Notes: generated by a model not told the origin, from the sequence alone. Positions 1 to 9,106 are shown, counted from the stretch's first letter. The stretch: DNA of 64,000 bases from Streptomyces fumanus (GCF_014655295.1 NZ_BNBI01000003.1:434001-498000), one strand, 5' to 3'. Numbers and translations are program-made.

Positions 1-924
1 GTCACCGCGCTCTACACGCTCGTCTACGCCTTCCACATGCCGGCGTTCATCGTCATCTCCGGGTACTTCTCCCGGACCTTCGACGCCAGCCCCGGCCGGA
101 TCAAGCGGCTGGTCACCGGGGTCGCCGTGCCGTACGTCGTCTTCGAGACCGCGTACACCCTCTTCACCCGGTGGAGCGACGGCGAACCGGACCGGCCGAT
201 CAGCCTGCTGGACCCGCTGTACCTGACCTGGTTCCTGGCCGCGCTGTTCGTCTGGCGGCTGACCACGCCGTTCTGGCGGAGCGTGCGGTGGCCGCTGCCG
301 CTGGCGCTGGCCGTGGCGATGCTGGCCACGCTCTCCCCGGACATCGGCGACGACCTCGACCTCCAGCGGACCCTGCAGTTCCTGCCGTACTTCGTGCTGG
401 GCCTGAGCCTGCGGCCGGAGCACTTCCGGTGGGTGCGCCGCCGGGCGGTGCGGCTGCTGGCGGTGCCGGTGTTCGCGGGGGCGCTGGTGGCGGCGTACTG
501 GCTGGCCCCCCGGTTCGAGTACGCCTGGCTGTTCCACCGCAGCAGCGCCGAGCGGTTCGGGGTGCCCGCCTGGTACGGGCCGCTGATGACGCTGGCCCTG
601 TTCGGCTGCTCGCTGCTGCTCGTCGCCTGCTTCCTGGCCTGGGTGCCGGGGCGCGCCACCTGGTTCACGGCCCTGGGCTCCGGCACGCTGTACGGCTATC
701 TGCTGCACGGTTTCGTCGTCCAGGCCGCCAACCACTGGCACTGGAGCCGCGCCGGGTGGGCGCGGGAGCCCTACGGCGCGGTCGTGGTCACCCTGGTGGC
801 CGCCGCGGTGGTCACCCTGCTGTGCACGGCGCCGGTGCGGCGCGTGTTCCGGTGCGTGATGGAGCCGAGGATGGACTGGGCGTTCCGGCGGTCCGGCGTC
901 CAGACCGCTGCACCGCGGCGGTGA
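1..924 (+). CDS. Acyltransferase family 3 membrane protein (5' end cut by window edge)
   Basis: The frame is open from the first base, so the N-terminus lies outside the window; about 307 residues are visible. The segment FHMPAFIVISGYFSR near the start is the typical acyltransferase-3 (fucose 4-O-acetylase-like) motif. It is followed by a series of hydrophobic helices with the usual Trp- and Arg-rich loops. Such proteins O-acylate sugars or cell-surface polymers in the cytoplasmic membrane. The acceptor cannot be inferred here. The catalytic His region expected near the true N-terminus is not visible. Confidence 0.8.
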   Translation, partial: VTALYTLVYAFHMPAFIVISGYFSRTFDASPGRIKRLVTGVAVPYVVFETAYTLFTRWSDGEPDRPISLLDPLYLTWFLAALFVWRLTTPFWRSVRWPLPLALAVAMLATLSPDIGDDLDLQRTLQFLPYFVLGLSLRPEHFRWVRRRAVRLLAVPVFAGALVAAYWLAPRFEYAWLFHRSSAERFGVPAWYGPLMTLALFGCSLLLVACFLAWVPGRATWFTALGSGTLYGYLLHGFVVQAANHWHWSRAGWAREPYGAVVVTLVAAAVVTLLCTAPVRRVFRCVMEPRMDWAFRRSGVQTAAPRR

Positions 925-1027
925 CGCGCGTTCCCCGGGGCGTCGGGCTAGGTTGGGGGAACCCGGCCCGGCCCGGCGGCCGCGCCCACCAGCCGCCCCG
1001 AGGACCGCCTTCGAGGAGAGCGCCCGC

Positions 1028-1855
1028 GTGAACCGGTTCCTGCGCCCGTTCCACTCCCTGTGGGACCGGCTGGCCGCCACCGCCCTCGTCCGGCGCGGCC
1101 GGGAGCTGGAGCTGATGCACCGGGCCATGGGCTTCGCCACGATCGCCCTGGTCACCCTGGCGCCGCTGCTGATCGTGGTGGCCGCCGCCGATCCGCTCGG
1201 GCGGGGCGGCTTCGCGGCCTGGCTGGCGGACGGCATGGGGCTGTCCGGGCGGTCCGCGCGGGTGCTCACCGACATCGTCAGCCCGCCCCGCGAGGTCATC
1301 GGCACCACCAGCGTCTGGGGCGGTCTGCTGCTCGCCGTCTTCGGGGTGTCGTTCGCGGCGAGCGTGCAGAACGGGTACGAACGGGTCTGGGGCCTGCCGT
1401 CGGGCCCCTGGCACCGGGTCTGGCGGCAGCTCACCTGGGTCGTGGTTTTGACCGGGTACCTCTACCAGGAGGTGCAGACCCGGACCACGCTGCACGGCTC
1501 GGCGCGGATCGCGCTGTCGACGGTGACCGGCGTGCTGTTCTTCTGGTGGGGCCAGTACTTCCTGCTGGGCCGTCAGGTGCGCTGGCGGGACCTGCTGCCG
1601 GGGGCGATCGCCACCATGGCCGGGCTGGTCGGGCTGCGCGGCTTCTCCTACCTGGTGTTCACGCCGCTGATCCTGGACAACGCGATCAGCTACGGCACGG
1701 TCGGCATCGTGCTGGTGGTGGAGTCCTGGCTGATCGGGGTGGGGTTCGTGGTGTTCGGGGGCGCCCTCGTCGGCCACTGGTTCCACGAGCACCACTGGTC
1801 GACCCGGGGCGGCCGGAAGCGCGTCGGCCGGCGCCGCCCGCCGCCGCGGTCATGA
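1028..1855 (+). CDS. BrkB/YihY-like integral membrane protein
   Basis: A 275-residue polytopic membrane protein. The GTG start was chosen because GAGGAGAG lies seven bases upstream; the longer in-frame start at 953 has no such site. The pattern of helices with the conserved 'YERVWGLP' and 'RDLLPGA' stretches and a C-terminal SYGTVG...SWLIG helix matches the BrkB/YihY family, once misannotated as ribonuclease BN. The family has no firmly established biochemical role. The C-terminal tail is short, very Arg-rich and probably cytoplasmic. The gene follows the acyltransferase on the same strand with about 100 bases between, so co-transcription is possible but not shown. Confidence 0.7.
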   Translation: MNRFLRPFHSLWDRLAATALVRRGRELELMHRAMGFATIALVTLAPLLIVVAAADPLGRGGFAAWLADGMGLSGRSARVLTDIVSPPREVIGTTSVWGGLLLAVFGVSFAASVQNGYERVWGLPSGPWHRVWRQLTWVVVLTGYLYQEVQTRTTLHGSARIALSTVTGVLFFWWGQYFLLGRQVRWRDLLPGAIATMAGLVGLRGFSYLVFTPLILDNAISYGTVGIVLVVESWLIGVGFVVFGGALVGHWFHEHHWSTRGGRKRVGRRRPPPRS

Positions 1856-1997
1856 CGGACGGCACCCCTACCCCGTCCGGTCAGGTTCACGAGGGCCGCG
1901 CGGCGCCCAACTCGCCCGCGTGGGCGGGCCGATGGGCGGCGGACGTACGATGATCGTCCACCGCGGCGAAGCGTCACCCCGGACATCGGAGCCTGCC

Positions 1998-2789
1998 ATG
2001 ACGACGGACAGCACCCGGCCCCCGCACATCGACACCAGCAAGGCCCATCCCGCGCGGGTCTACGACTGGCTGCTGGGCGGCAAGGACAACTACCCCGTCG
2101 ACGAGGCGGTCGGCGAGACCCTGCCGCCCGAGGCCCGGGACGCGGCACGGCAGAACCGGGCGTTCATGCACCGCGCCGCCGCCCACCTCGCCGCCCGGGG
2201 CGTCGACCAGTTCCTCGACATCGGCACCGGCATCCCCACCGAGCCCAACCTGCACCAGATCGTCCAGCGGACCGTGCCGGCCGCCAAGGTCGTCTACGCC
2301 GACAACGACCCGATCGTGCTGCGGCACGCCGAGGCCCTGCTGGTCAGCCACCCCGAGGGGGTCACCGACTACATCCAGGCCGATGTGCGCGACCCGGACG
2401 AGATCGTGCGGCACGCCCGGGGCGTCCTCGACTTCGACCGGCCGATCGCGCTCTCCCTGATCGCCCTGATGCACTTCGTCCCCGACGACCAGGACGCCCA
2501 CGGCATCGTCCGCAGGCTGGTCGGCACCCTCGCCCCCGGCAGCCACCTGGTCCTCTCGCACGCCGCGATCGACCTCTTCCCGGAGCTGGCGGAGCAGGTC
2601 GTCGCCCAGTACGCCAAGGCCGGCATCCGGCTCGGCTTCCGCACCCGGGCCGAGGTCGCCCGGTTCTTCGACGGACTGGAGCTGCTCCCGCCCGGCCTGG
2701 TCACGGCCACCGAGTGGTACGGCCCCGGGCAGCAGGCGCCCGAGCCCGAGGACAGCGGCATCTACGCCGCGGTGGCCCGCGTTCCCTAG
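1998..2789 (+). CDS. SAM-dependent methyltransferase, DUF574 family
   Basis: The product has 263 residues. HPARVYDWLLGGKDNY at the N-terminus and FLDIGTGIPT (SAM-binding motif I, about residues 73-82) are hallmarks of the actinobacterial DUF574 (Methyltransf_19) family. This family is greatly expanded in Streptomyces, and its substrates are mostly unknown. ATG 1998 was chosen over the in-frame ATG at 1950 because the sequence around 1946-1951 (TACGAT) reads like a -10 box and family members begin just before the 'HPARVYDW' block. It stands alone between unrelated genes, which gives no clue to its substrate. Confidence 0.85.
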   Translation: MTTDSTRPPHIDTSKAHPARVYDWLLGGKDNYPVDEAVGETLPPEARDAARQNRAFMHRAAAHLAARGVDQFLDIGTGIPTEPNLHQIVQRTVPAAKVVYADNDPIVLRHAEALLVSHPEGVTDYIQADVRDPDEIVRHARGVLDFDRPIALSLIALMHFVPDDQDAHGIVRRLVGTLAPGSHLVLSHAAIDLFPELAEQVVAQYAKAGIRLGFRTRAEVARFFDGLELLPPGLVTATEWYGPGQQAPEPEDSGIYAAVARVP

Positions 2790-2829
2790 GTCCGGTCGGC
2801 CAGGCCGTTCCTCAGGCCCCCGGGCCCGG

Positions 2830-3006
2830 TCAGCGCCGGCGGCCCCGCGCCGCCCAGCCGCTGCCGATCCCGGCGACGTGCAGGGCCACCAGGGCCAGCC
2901 CGACGAGCATGAAGTTGGTCGAGGTGAAGACGTCGTTGGTCGAGATGTCCGCGGCGTTGATCAGAAAGGCGATGAGGAACAGAACCGCTCCGACGATGGC
3001 GAGCAC
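2830..3006 (-). CDS. Small two-helix membrane protein
   Basis: A 58-residue protein read from GTG at 3006. An excellent AGGAGG site lies five bases upstream, so the longer open frame reaching 3138 is rejected. Two hydrophobic segments (about residues 2-17 and 31-47) flank a short polar loop, ISTNDVFTSTN, and the tail is basic (AARGRRR). I know of no function for it; similar very short proteins are widespread in Streptomyces. It converges on the methyltransferase gene. Confidence 0.7.
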   Translation of the reverse strand: MLAIVGAVLFLIAFLINAADISTNDVFTSTNFMLVGLALVALHVAGIGSGWAARGRRR

Positions 3007-3159
3007 GAGTACCTCCTCTGGCGGACGGCGTCCTTCGCCGCCGTGCCACCCGTATGCCCCCGCCCCGGCCCCGAACACAGGTCCGACGGCACCCCCGGCA
3101 CACCCCGTACAGTGGAACAACGGTCCTTTCCTGGACATACCTCACGCCGCGGAGCCCCC

Positions 3160-4326
3160 ATGCACCACCCGTCCACCTTCGAGGACAACGGCTCCGGCAC
3201 GCTGTTCGGGCTCGACGCCCTGACCGGGACGGCTGCCGAGGAGCCCTCGTTCCGCGACTCCCCCGCCGCCCGCCGGATGCTGCCCGTGCGGGAGATCCAC
3301 GCCGAGCCCGCGGCGGCCGAGTCGGCGCGCGGCCGGCAGATCATCGCCCGCTTCCCCGGGGCCCGGCTGATCACCGTCGACTCCCACTGGCGCATCCCCG
3401 GGCTGCACGGCAACGAGGGCAACGTCGACCGCTGGGTCCGCGTCAAGGGCGAGACCCTGGTCCTCGGCGAACGCAAGACGCTCACCACCCGCCCCAACGG
3501 CCGCTCCGCCGACTGGATCGCCCCGGGCGCCTCCAACGGCTGCGCGATGGCCTGCGCCTACTGCTACGTCCCGCGGCGCAAGGGGTACGCCAACCCGATC
3601 ACCGTCTTCACCAACATCGACCGGATCATCGCCCACCTCGGCCGGCACCTCGCCCGCCTCGGCCCGAAGACCGAGCCGAACCAGTGCGACCCCGACGCCT
3701 GGGTGTACGACATCGGCGAGAACGGCGACTGCTCGGTGGACGCCCTGGTCAGCGACAACACCGCGGACCTGGTGCGCGCCTTCCGGCAGTGGCCGACGGC
3801 CAAGGCGTCCTTCGCCACCAAGTTCGTCAACCCCGACCTGCTCGCCCTCGACCCGCGCGGCCGGACCCGGGTCCGCTTCTCCCTGATGCCACCGGACGAC
3901 GCCCGGCTGCTCGACGTGCGCACCTCCCCGGTGGCCGAGCGGATCGCCGCCGCCGCGGACTTCCTGGACGCCGGGTACGAGGTGCACTTCAACCTCTCGC
4001 CCGTGGTGATCCGCCCCAACTGGCGGGAGGCGTGGGCGGAGCTGCTGCGCCACCTCGACGACGTGCTGCCCGAGCGGGTGAAGCGACAGGCCGCCGCCGA
4101 GGTGATCATGCTGACGCACAACCGGGACCTGCACGAGGTCAACCTGGGCTGGCACCCCCGGGCGGAGGAGGTGCTGTGGACACCGGAGCTCCAGCAGGCC
4201 AAGCGCTCGGAGAACGGGGCGCTCAACGTCCGCTACCGCAACGCGGTCAAGGCGGAGGCGGTACGGACGCTGCGCGCGCTGATCGACACCCACGCGCCCT
4301 GGCTGCGCGTCCGCTACGCCTTCTGA
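3160..4326 (+). CDS. Spore photoproduct lyase-like radical SAM protein
   Basis: The product has 388 residues. The radical-SAM cluster motif CAMACAYC (Cys128, Cys132, Cys135) binds a 4Fe-4S cluster. The following YVPRRKGYANPITVFTNID stretch, and the later TKFVNPDLL and RFSLMP segments, resemble spore photoproduct lyase (SplB), which reverses the UV thymine dimer of spore DNA. A further cysteine (Cys191, in NGDCSVDAL) sits about where SplB has its hydrogen-donor Cys; this alignment is by eye. Mycobacterial Rv2578c-type proteins are an alternative relative. GGAG precedes ATG 3160. The N-terminal 90 residues are an extension poorly explained by SplB. Confidence 0.75.
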   Translation: MHHPSTFEDNGSGTLFGLDALTGTAAEEPSFRDSPAARRMLPVREIHAEPAAAESARGRQIIARFPGARLITVDSHWRIPGLHGNEGNVDRWVRVKGETLVLGERKTLTTRPNGRSADWIAPGASNGCAMACAYCYVPRRKGYANPITVFTNIDRIIAHLGRHLARLGPKTEPNQCDPDAWVYDIGENGDCSVDALVSDNTADLVRAFRQWPTAKASFATKFVNPDLLALDPRGRTRVRFSLMPPDDARLLDVRTSPVAERIAAAADFLDAGYEVHFNLSPVVIRPNWREAWAELLRHLDDVLPERVKRQAAAEVIMLTHNRDLHEVNLGWHPRAEEVLWTPELQQAKRSENGALNVRYRNAVKAEAVRTLRALIDTHAPWLRVRYAF

Positions 4327-4410
4327 CCCGACCGGCCAGGTGAGGCGGACCTAAGATCCGATAACGTTGATCGTGCAACCACCTGTGCACGACACCCCCG
4401 GGAGCCGGCC

Positions 4411-4962
4411 TTGCCGCACACCACCGACACCGCCGGCCGCGTCACCGGGGCGGGCTGGGCCGAGCTGCGCTCGCCCGAGGAACTGCGCGCCCGGCTGGGC
4501 GAGCCCTGGCCGATCGTGATCGACAAGGTGCACGACCGGCTGACCGACGAGGACCTGGACATCCTGGCCCGCTCGCCGTTCTGCCTGCTGGCCACCTCCG
4601 ACGCGCGGGGCAACTGCGACGTCTCGCCGCGCGGCGACGCCCCGGGCTTCACCCACGTACTGGGCCCCAGCGCCCTCGCCCTGCCGGACCGGCCCGGCAA
4701 CCGGCGCGGGGACAGCTTCCACAACATCCTCGACAACCCGCACGCGGGGCTGCTGTACCTGATCCCGGGCGGCAAGCAGGTGCTGCGGATCAACGGGCGG
4801 GCCCGCATCCTCACCGACGCCCCGTTCTTCGACGCGATGGCGCGCGACGGGCGCCGTCCGGACCTGGCCCTGGTCCTGGACATCGACGAGATCTACCTGC
4901 ACTGCCCGCAGTCCCTGAACCGCTCGGGGCTGTGGAAGTCCCCTGCCGCGCGGACGAGTTGA
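4411..4962 (+). CDS. PPOX-type FMN-dependent flavoprotein (MSMEG_1061-like)
   Basis: A 183-residue protein with a TTG start preceded by GGAG nine bases upstream. The block SPFCLLATSDARGNCDVSPRGDAPGF is the FMN-binding strand pair of the pyridoxamine 5'-phosphate oxidase-like split barrel. LALPDRPGNRRGDSF and GLLYLIPG are conserved in the MSMEG_1061 subfamily. Members bind FMN or F420 and are often annotated as putative oxidoreductases, without defined substrates. It is a single gene between the radical SAM gene and the iron importer, from which it is separated by a hairpin. Confidence 0.8.
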   Translation: MPHTTDTAGRVTGAGWAELRSPEELRARLGEPWPIVIDKVHDRLTDEDLDILARSPFCLLATSDARGNCDVSPRGDAPGFTHVLGPSALALPDRPGNRRGDSFHNILDNPHAGLLYLIPGGKQVLRINGRARILTDAPFFDAMARDGRRPDLALVLDIDEIYLHCPQSLNRSGLWKSPAARTS

Positions 4963-4966
4963 GACC

Positions 4967-5000
4967 ACCGCCCGGGACGCCGGGCGAGCGGCGGGGCGGT
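4967..5000 (+). terminator. Weak terminator-like hairpin after the PPOX gene
   Basis: ACCGCCC at 4967-4973 pairs with GGGCGGT at 4994-5000, enclosing a second pair GCCCG/CGGGC. There is no T-run. It would separate the PPOX gene from the iron-regulated operon. Confidence 0.3.
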
Positions 5001-5029
5001 GCGCCGGGGGCCGCCGCTACCAGCACTTC

Positions 5030-5048
5030 TTAGGTTAGGCTAACCTTC
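5030..5048 (+). promoter_or_regulatory. Iron box (DmdR/IdeR/DtxR-type operator)
   Basis: TTAGGTTAGGCTAACCTTC matches the actinobacterial iron box consensus (TTAGGTTAGGCTAACCTAA) except near its 3' end. It ends only five bases before the GTG of the siderophore ATPase gene, so it must overlap the promoter itself. By family knowledge, iron-loaded DmdR1/IdeR would bind here and repress the importer when iron is plentiful. Confidence 0.9.
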
Positions 5049-5053
5049 GCCTC

Positions 5054-5914
5054 GTGAGATCAGGTGAAGAGGCGACCGACGGCTCCCGGCTGCGCGGTCA
5101 TGAACTGACGGCCACGGACATGACCGTGTCCTACGACGGCGTCGACGTCGTCCACGGCGCGGCGCTCACCCTCCGGCCCGGCGAGGTGACCGTCCTGGTC
5201 GGCCCGAACGGCAGCGGCAAGTCGACGCTGCTGCGGACCGTCGCCCGCCTCCAGCGCCCGCGCGGCGGCACCCTGCGGATCGACGGGGACACCGACGGGC
5301 TGGCGCTGACCTCCCGTGAGTTCTCCCGGTACGTCGCCCTGCTGACCCAGGGCCGGCCCACGCCCGGCGGGCTGACCGTACGGGACGTCGTGGAGTTCGG
5401 CCGCTACCCCTACCGGGGACGCTGGGGCCGGCCCGACCCGGACGGCCCGGCGGCGGTGGACCGGGCGCTCGCCCTGACCGGCGTGTCGGACCTCGCCGAC
5501 CGGGGCGCCGACCATCTGTCGGGCGGCCAGTTGCAGCGGGTCTGGCTGGCGAGCTGCCTCGCCCAGGAGACCGGCGTGCTGCTCCTGGACGAGCCCACCA
5601 CCTATCTCGACCTGCGCTACCAGGTCGAACTCCTCGATCTGATCCGCGACCTGGCCGACGACCACGGCATCGCCGTCGGCGTCGTCCTGCACGACCTCGA
5701 CCAGGCGGCCGCCGTCGCCGACCGGATCACCCTGCTCCAGGCGGGCCGGATCGTCGCCGACGGCCCGCCCGAGGACGTCCTGACCCCGGAGCGGCTCACC
5801 GCCGTCTACGGCATCCGCATCGAGGTCGGCCCCGACCCCCTCACCGGCCGGCTGCGCACCCGCGCGATCGGCCGTCACCACACCCGACGTGAAAGGCTCG
5901 GCACCACCTCATGA
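5054..5914 (+). CDS. Iron-siderophore ABC transporter ATP-binding protein
   Basis: The product has 286 residues. Walker A GPNGSGKST (about residues 52-60), ABC signature LSGGQ, Walker B VLLLDEP and the H-loop VLHD are all present, in the FepC/FhuC-like arrangement. It powers import of ferric siderophores. The first start candidate is GTG 5054, immediately after the iron box, with no ribosome binding site. The message may therefore be leaderless; ATG 5120 is a weaker alternative. The stop overlaps the next start (ATGA), so the ATPase and lipoprotein genes are translationally coupled. Iron repression is expected from the operator. Confidence 0.92.
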   Translation: MRSGEEATDGSRLRGHELTATDMTVSYDGVDVVHGAALTLRPGEVTVLVGPNGSGKSTLLRTVARLQRPRGGTLRIDGDTDGLALTSREFSRYVALLTQGRPTPGGLTVRDVVEFGRYPYRGRWGRPDPDGPAAVDRALALTGVSDLADRGADHLSGGQLQRVWLASCLAQETGVLLLDEPTTYLDLRYQVELLDLIRDLADDHGIAVGVVLHDLDQAAAVADRITLLQAGRIVADGPPEDVLTPERLTAVYGIRIEVGPDPLTGRLRTRAIGRHHTRRERLGTTS

Positions 5915-6894
5915 GACGCGCTCTCCTCACCGCGGCCACCGCCACCGCCGCGGCGCTCACCCTCGCCGCCTGCGGCACCACCGAGCCGGCCGCCGACGGC
6001 AAGGCCGAGAAGTCCGCCGGGGCGATCACGCTCACCGACGGCACCGGCGCGAAGGTGAAGCTCGACGGCCCGGCCACCAAGGTCGTCGCCACCGAGTGGA
6101 ACGTCGTCGAGAGCCTCGTCTCGCTCGGCGTGCGGCCCGTCGGCGTCGCCGACGTCAAGGGCTACCGCACCTGGGACTCCGCCGTGCCGCTGACCGGCTC
6201 CCCCAAGGACATCGGCACCCGCGGCGAGCCCAGCACGGACACCGTCGCCGCGCTCGCGCCGGACCTCATCGTCGCCACCACCGACCTGCCGGCCTCCGCC
6301 GTGAAGCAGTTGAAGAAGATCGCCCCCGTGCTGTCGGTGAAGTCCGCCGACGGCACCGGGCAGATCGACCAGATGCTCGAGAACGTCGACCTGATCGCCG
6401 AGGCCACCGACACCACCGACCGGGCCGCCACGGTCCGCGAGGACTTCCAGGCCAAGGTCGCCGAGGGCAAGAAGGCCCTGGCCGACGCCGGTCTCGCGGG
6501 TGCCGACCTCGCCTTCGCCGACGGTTACGTCACCTCCAACCAGGTCTCCATCCGCCCGTACACCGCCACCTCGCTCATCGGTGAGGTCAACGAGGCGATC
6601 GGGCTGAAGAACGCCTGGACCGTCAAGGGCGACGCCGCCTACGGCCTCGGCACCACCGACGTCGAGGGCCTGACCGGGCTGCCGAAGGACACGCGGTTCG
6701 CGTACATCGGCAACGACCAGGACAAGAACGCCACCCCGTTCACCGGCGCGCTCGCCAAGAACTCGGTGTGGAAGTCCCTGCCCTTCGTCGAGGCCGGCCA
6801 CGTGCACCGGCTGGACGACGGCATCTGGATGTTCGGCGGCCCCGGGTCGATGTCGGCGTACATCGACTCCGTCGTCGACGCGCTGACGAAGTAG
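5911..6894 (+). CDS. Iron-siderophore binding lipoprotein
   Basis: The product has 327 residues. A basic n-region, hydrophobic stretch and lipobox LAAC (Cys21) mark it as a lipoprotein anchored outside the membrane. The rest is a FecB/FepB-type periplasmic-binding fold: ATKVVATEWNVVESLVSLGVRP near the N-lobe, a Thr-Asp-rich 'ALAPDLIVATT' strand and a linking helix. It should capture the ferric siderophore and deliver it to the permease encoded next. It overlaps the ATPase gene by four bases and is followed eight bases later by the permease gene. Confidence 0.92.
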   Translation: MRRALLTAATATAAALTLAACGTTEPAADGKAEKSAGAITLTDGTGAKVKLDGPATKVVATEWNVVESLVSLGVRPVGVADVKGYRTWDSAVPLTGSPKDIGTRGEPSTDTVAALAPDLIVATTDLPASAVKQLKKIAPVLSVKSADGTGQIDQMLENVDLIAEATDTTDRAATVREDFQAKVAEGKKALADAGLAGADLAFADGYVTSNQVSIRPYTATSLIGEVNEAIGLKNAWTVKGDAAYGLGTTDVEGLTGLPKDTRFAYIGNDQDKNATPFTGALAKNSVWKSLPFVEAGHVHRLDDGIWMFGGPGSMSAYIDSVVDALTK

Positions 6895-6901
6895 CGAGGC
6901 C

Positions 6902-8971
6902 ATGGCCGTCACCGCAACGAAACCCGCCGTCCGGCCGCCGGCGGCTCCCACCTCCCGGTCGGGCGCGGCCGCGGTGACGGCCGTGCTCGTCCTCGTGGTC
7001 GCCGTGCTGGCCGTGCTCGACCTCACCCAGGGCACCTCCGCCGTCGGCCCCGCCGAGGTGTGGAAGGCGTTCACCGGACGGGCCGACGCCTCCGACGCGT
7101 CGGTCGTCGTCGCCTCCCGGCTGCCGCGGGCCGCCGCCGGACTGCTGGTCGGCGCCGTCCTCGGGGTGGCCGGCGCCGTCCTGCAGACGGTCAGCCGCAA
7201 TGTGCTCGCCTCGCCCGACACCCTCGCCGTCAACGCCGGTTCCTACCTGGCGCTCGGCCTGGTCGGCGCCACCGGCGTCTCGCTGCCGCTGCTCGCCTCC
7301 TCCGGCGTCGCCTTCGCCGGCGGACTGGCCGCGGCGGCGATCGTGCTCGGCCTGTCCGGGCTGGGCACCGGCACCGTCCGGCTGGTCCTGGCCGGCACCG
7401 CGCTGATGCTCGGCCTGAACTCCGTCACCGAGGGACTGCTCCTGCTCTTCCCCGAGCAGACCGAGGGCCTCTACCAGTGGAACCAGGGCAGCATCGGCCA
7501 GAACGGCTTCGACGGTGTGCTCCAGATGCTGCCCGTCGCCGTCATCGGTCTCGTCGGGCTGCTGCTGACCGCCCGCCGGATCGACGCGCTCGCCCTCGGC
7601 GACGACGCGGCGCGCGGCCTGGGTGTGCCCGTGCGGGCCACCCGCGTCACGGTGGTCGTGCTGGCCTCGCTGCTGTCCGCGGCGGCGGTCACCCTGGCCG
7701 GGCCGATCGGCTTCGTCGGCCTGTGCGCGCCCGCCCTGGTGCGGCCGCTGGCCCGCCGGTTCCGCGGCTTCGCCCGCTCGCGCGGGAGCCTGCCCGCCGC
7801 CGCGCTCACCGGCGCGGTGCTGGTCCTCGGCTCGGACGTGCTGCTGCGGGCGCTGGTCCCGGCCGACCTGTCGGTGGCGGTGCCCACCGGCGTGGTCACC
7901 AGCCTGGTCGGCGCGGTGTTCCTGGTCGCGATGGCGCTCCGGCTGCGGGACACCGCCGGGGCCGGCGCGCCGGAGCGGCTGCGCATCCCGGGCCGGACCG
8001 CGTTCCTGGCCGTGCTGGCGGTCCTCGTCGTCGCCGTGGTCGGTGTCGCGGTCGCGGCGGTCCTGATCGGCGACAGCAAGCTGCTGCTGGGCGATGTCGC
8101 CAACTGGGCGCAGGGCCGGGCCGGGCGGGCCGTCTCCTTCGTGCTGGACACCCGGGTGCCCCGGGTGCTGGCCGCGCTGTGCGCCGGGGCCGCGCTCGCC
8201 CTCGCGGGCACGCTGGTGCAGGCGGTGACCCGCAATCCGCTCGCGGACCCGAGCGTCCTCGGCGTCTCGGGCGGCGCGGCGCTCGGCGCCGTCCTGCTGG
8301 TGACGACCGCGCCCGTCGCGGCGGGCTGGAGCATCGCCGGGGCCGCGTTCGCCGGGGCGGGCGTCGCCGCGCTGGTGGTCTTCGGGCTCGCCGCCCGGGG
8401 CGGGTTCCAGCAGAACCGGCTGGTCCTGGTCGGCATCGGGGTCGCCTCCGCGACCACCGCGACGATCAGCCTGCTCATCGTGCTGACCGACCCGTTCAAC
8501 GCGACCAAGGCGCTGACCTGGCTGTCGGGGTCCACCTACGGGCGGTCCCTGCCGGACGTGGTCCCGGTGGCCCTGGCCCTGATCCTCGGCACCGCGTTCG
8601 CCGTCGCCCGGCGCACCGAGCTGGACCTAATCTCGCTGGACGAGGACACGCCCCGGCTGCTCGGGCTGCGACTGGCGCCGGGCCGTCTGGGGTTCCTGGT
8701 GGTGAGCGTGCTGCTCAGCGCGACCGCCGTGGCCTGCGCGGGCACCATCGGCTTCGTCGGCCTGGTCGCCCCGCACGCGGCCCGCGCCCTGGTGGGCCGG
8801 CGCCATGTCCGGGTGGTCCCGGTCGCGATGCTGCTCGGCGCCACCCTGGTCTGCGCGGCCGACCTGCTGGGCCGCACGGTGATCGCCCCGGCCCAGGTGG
8901 GCGCGGGACTGATGACCGCGGTGATCGGCACGCCGTACTTCCTCTACCTGCTGGTGCGCAGCCGCCGCTGA
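6902..8971 (+). CDS. Fused FecCD-type iron-siderophore permease (double length)
   Basis: At 689 residues this is about twice a normal FecCD permease (about 330), and two homologous halves are visible. Each half carries the family motifs: AVLGVAGAVLQTVSRNVLASPDTLAVNAG in half one and ALAGTLVQAVTRNPLADPSVLGVSGG in half two. Each half ends with GFVGL...P blocks. The layout is like FhuB, in which one polypeptide forms the whole channel, so no second permease gene is required. It completes the operon begun at 5054. No siderophore biosynthesis gene lies next to it. Confidence 0.93.
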   Translation: MAVTATKPAVRPPAAPTSRSGAAAVTAVLVLVVAVLAVLDLTQGTSAVGPAEVWKAFTGRADASDASVVVASRLPRAAAGLLVGAVLGVAGAVLQTVSRNVLASPDTLAVNAGSYLALGLVGATGVSLPLLASSGVAFAGGLAAAAIVLGLSGLGTGTVRLVLAGTALMLGLNSVTEGLLLLFPEQTEGLYQWNQGSIGQNGFDGVLQMLPVAVIGLVGLLLTARRIDALALGDDAARGLGVPVRATRVTVVVLASLLSAAAVTLAGPIGFVGLCAPALVRPLARRFRGFARSRGSLPAAALTGAVLVLGSDVLLRALVPADLSVAVPTGVVTSLVGAVFLVAMALRLRDTAGAGAPERLRIPGRTAFLAVLAVLVVAVVGVAVAAVLIGDSKLLLGDVANWAQGRAGRAVSFVLDTRVPRVLAALCAGAALALAGTLVQAVTRNPLADPSVLGVSGGAALGAVLLVTTAPVAAGWSIAGAAFAGAGVAALVVFGLAARGGFQQNRLVLVGIGVASATTATISLLIVLTDPFNATKALTWLSGSTYGRSLPDVVPVALALILGTAFAVARRTELDLISLDEDTPRLLGLRLAPGRLGFLVVSVLLSATAVACAGTIGFVGLVAPHAARALVGRRHVRVVPVAMLLGATLVCAADLLGRTVIAPAQVGAGLMTAVIGTPYFLYLLVRSRR

Positions 8972-9106
8972 GCCGCCGCGGGCGGGCTTGTTAGACGGAG
9001 AGTCAAGTTACTCAACCGTAATATGCCGGGTGCTACCCGGGGTAACCCCTGTCTCGGTACGGTCCCGTCACCCCCACCGGTGCAGCGCTTCCCCAGGAGG
9101 TCCGCC

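Noticed and set aside
4355..4380. GTTG...CAAC inverted repeat before the PPOX gene as an operator
   Set aside because: Only four-base arms; expected by chance at this length.
5030..8971. Iron-siderophore importer as part of the NRPS cluster making a hydroxamate siderophore
   Set aside because: The hydroxyornithine-like A-domain code made this tempting. However, the two are about 40 kb apart, no ornithine hydroxylase or iron box is seen near the NRPS 3' end, and the importer is a common stand-alone operon.
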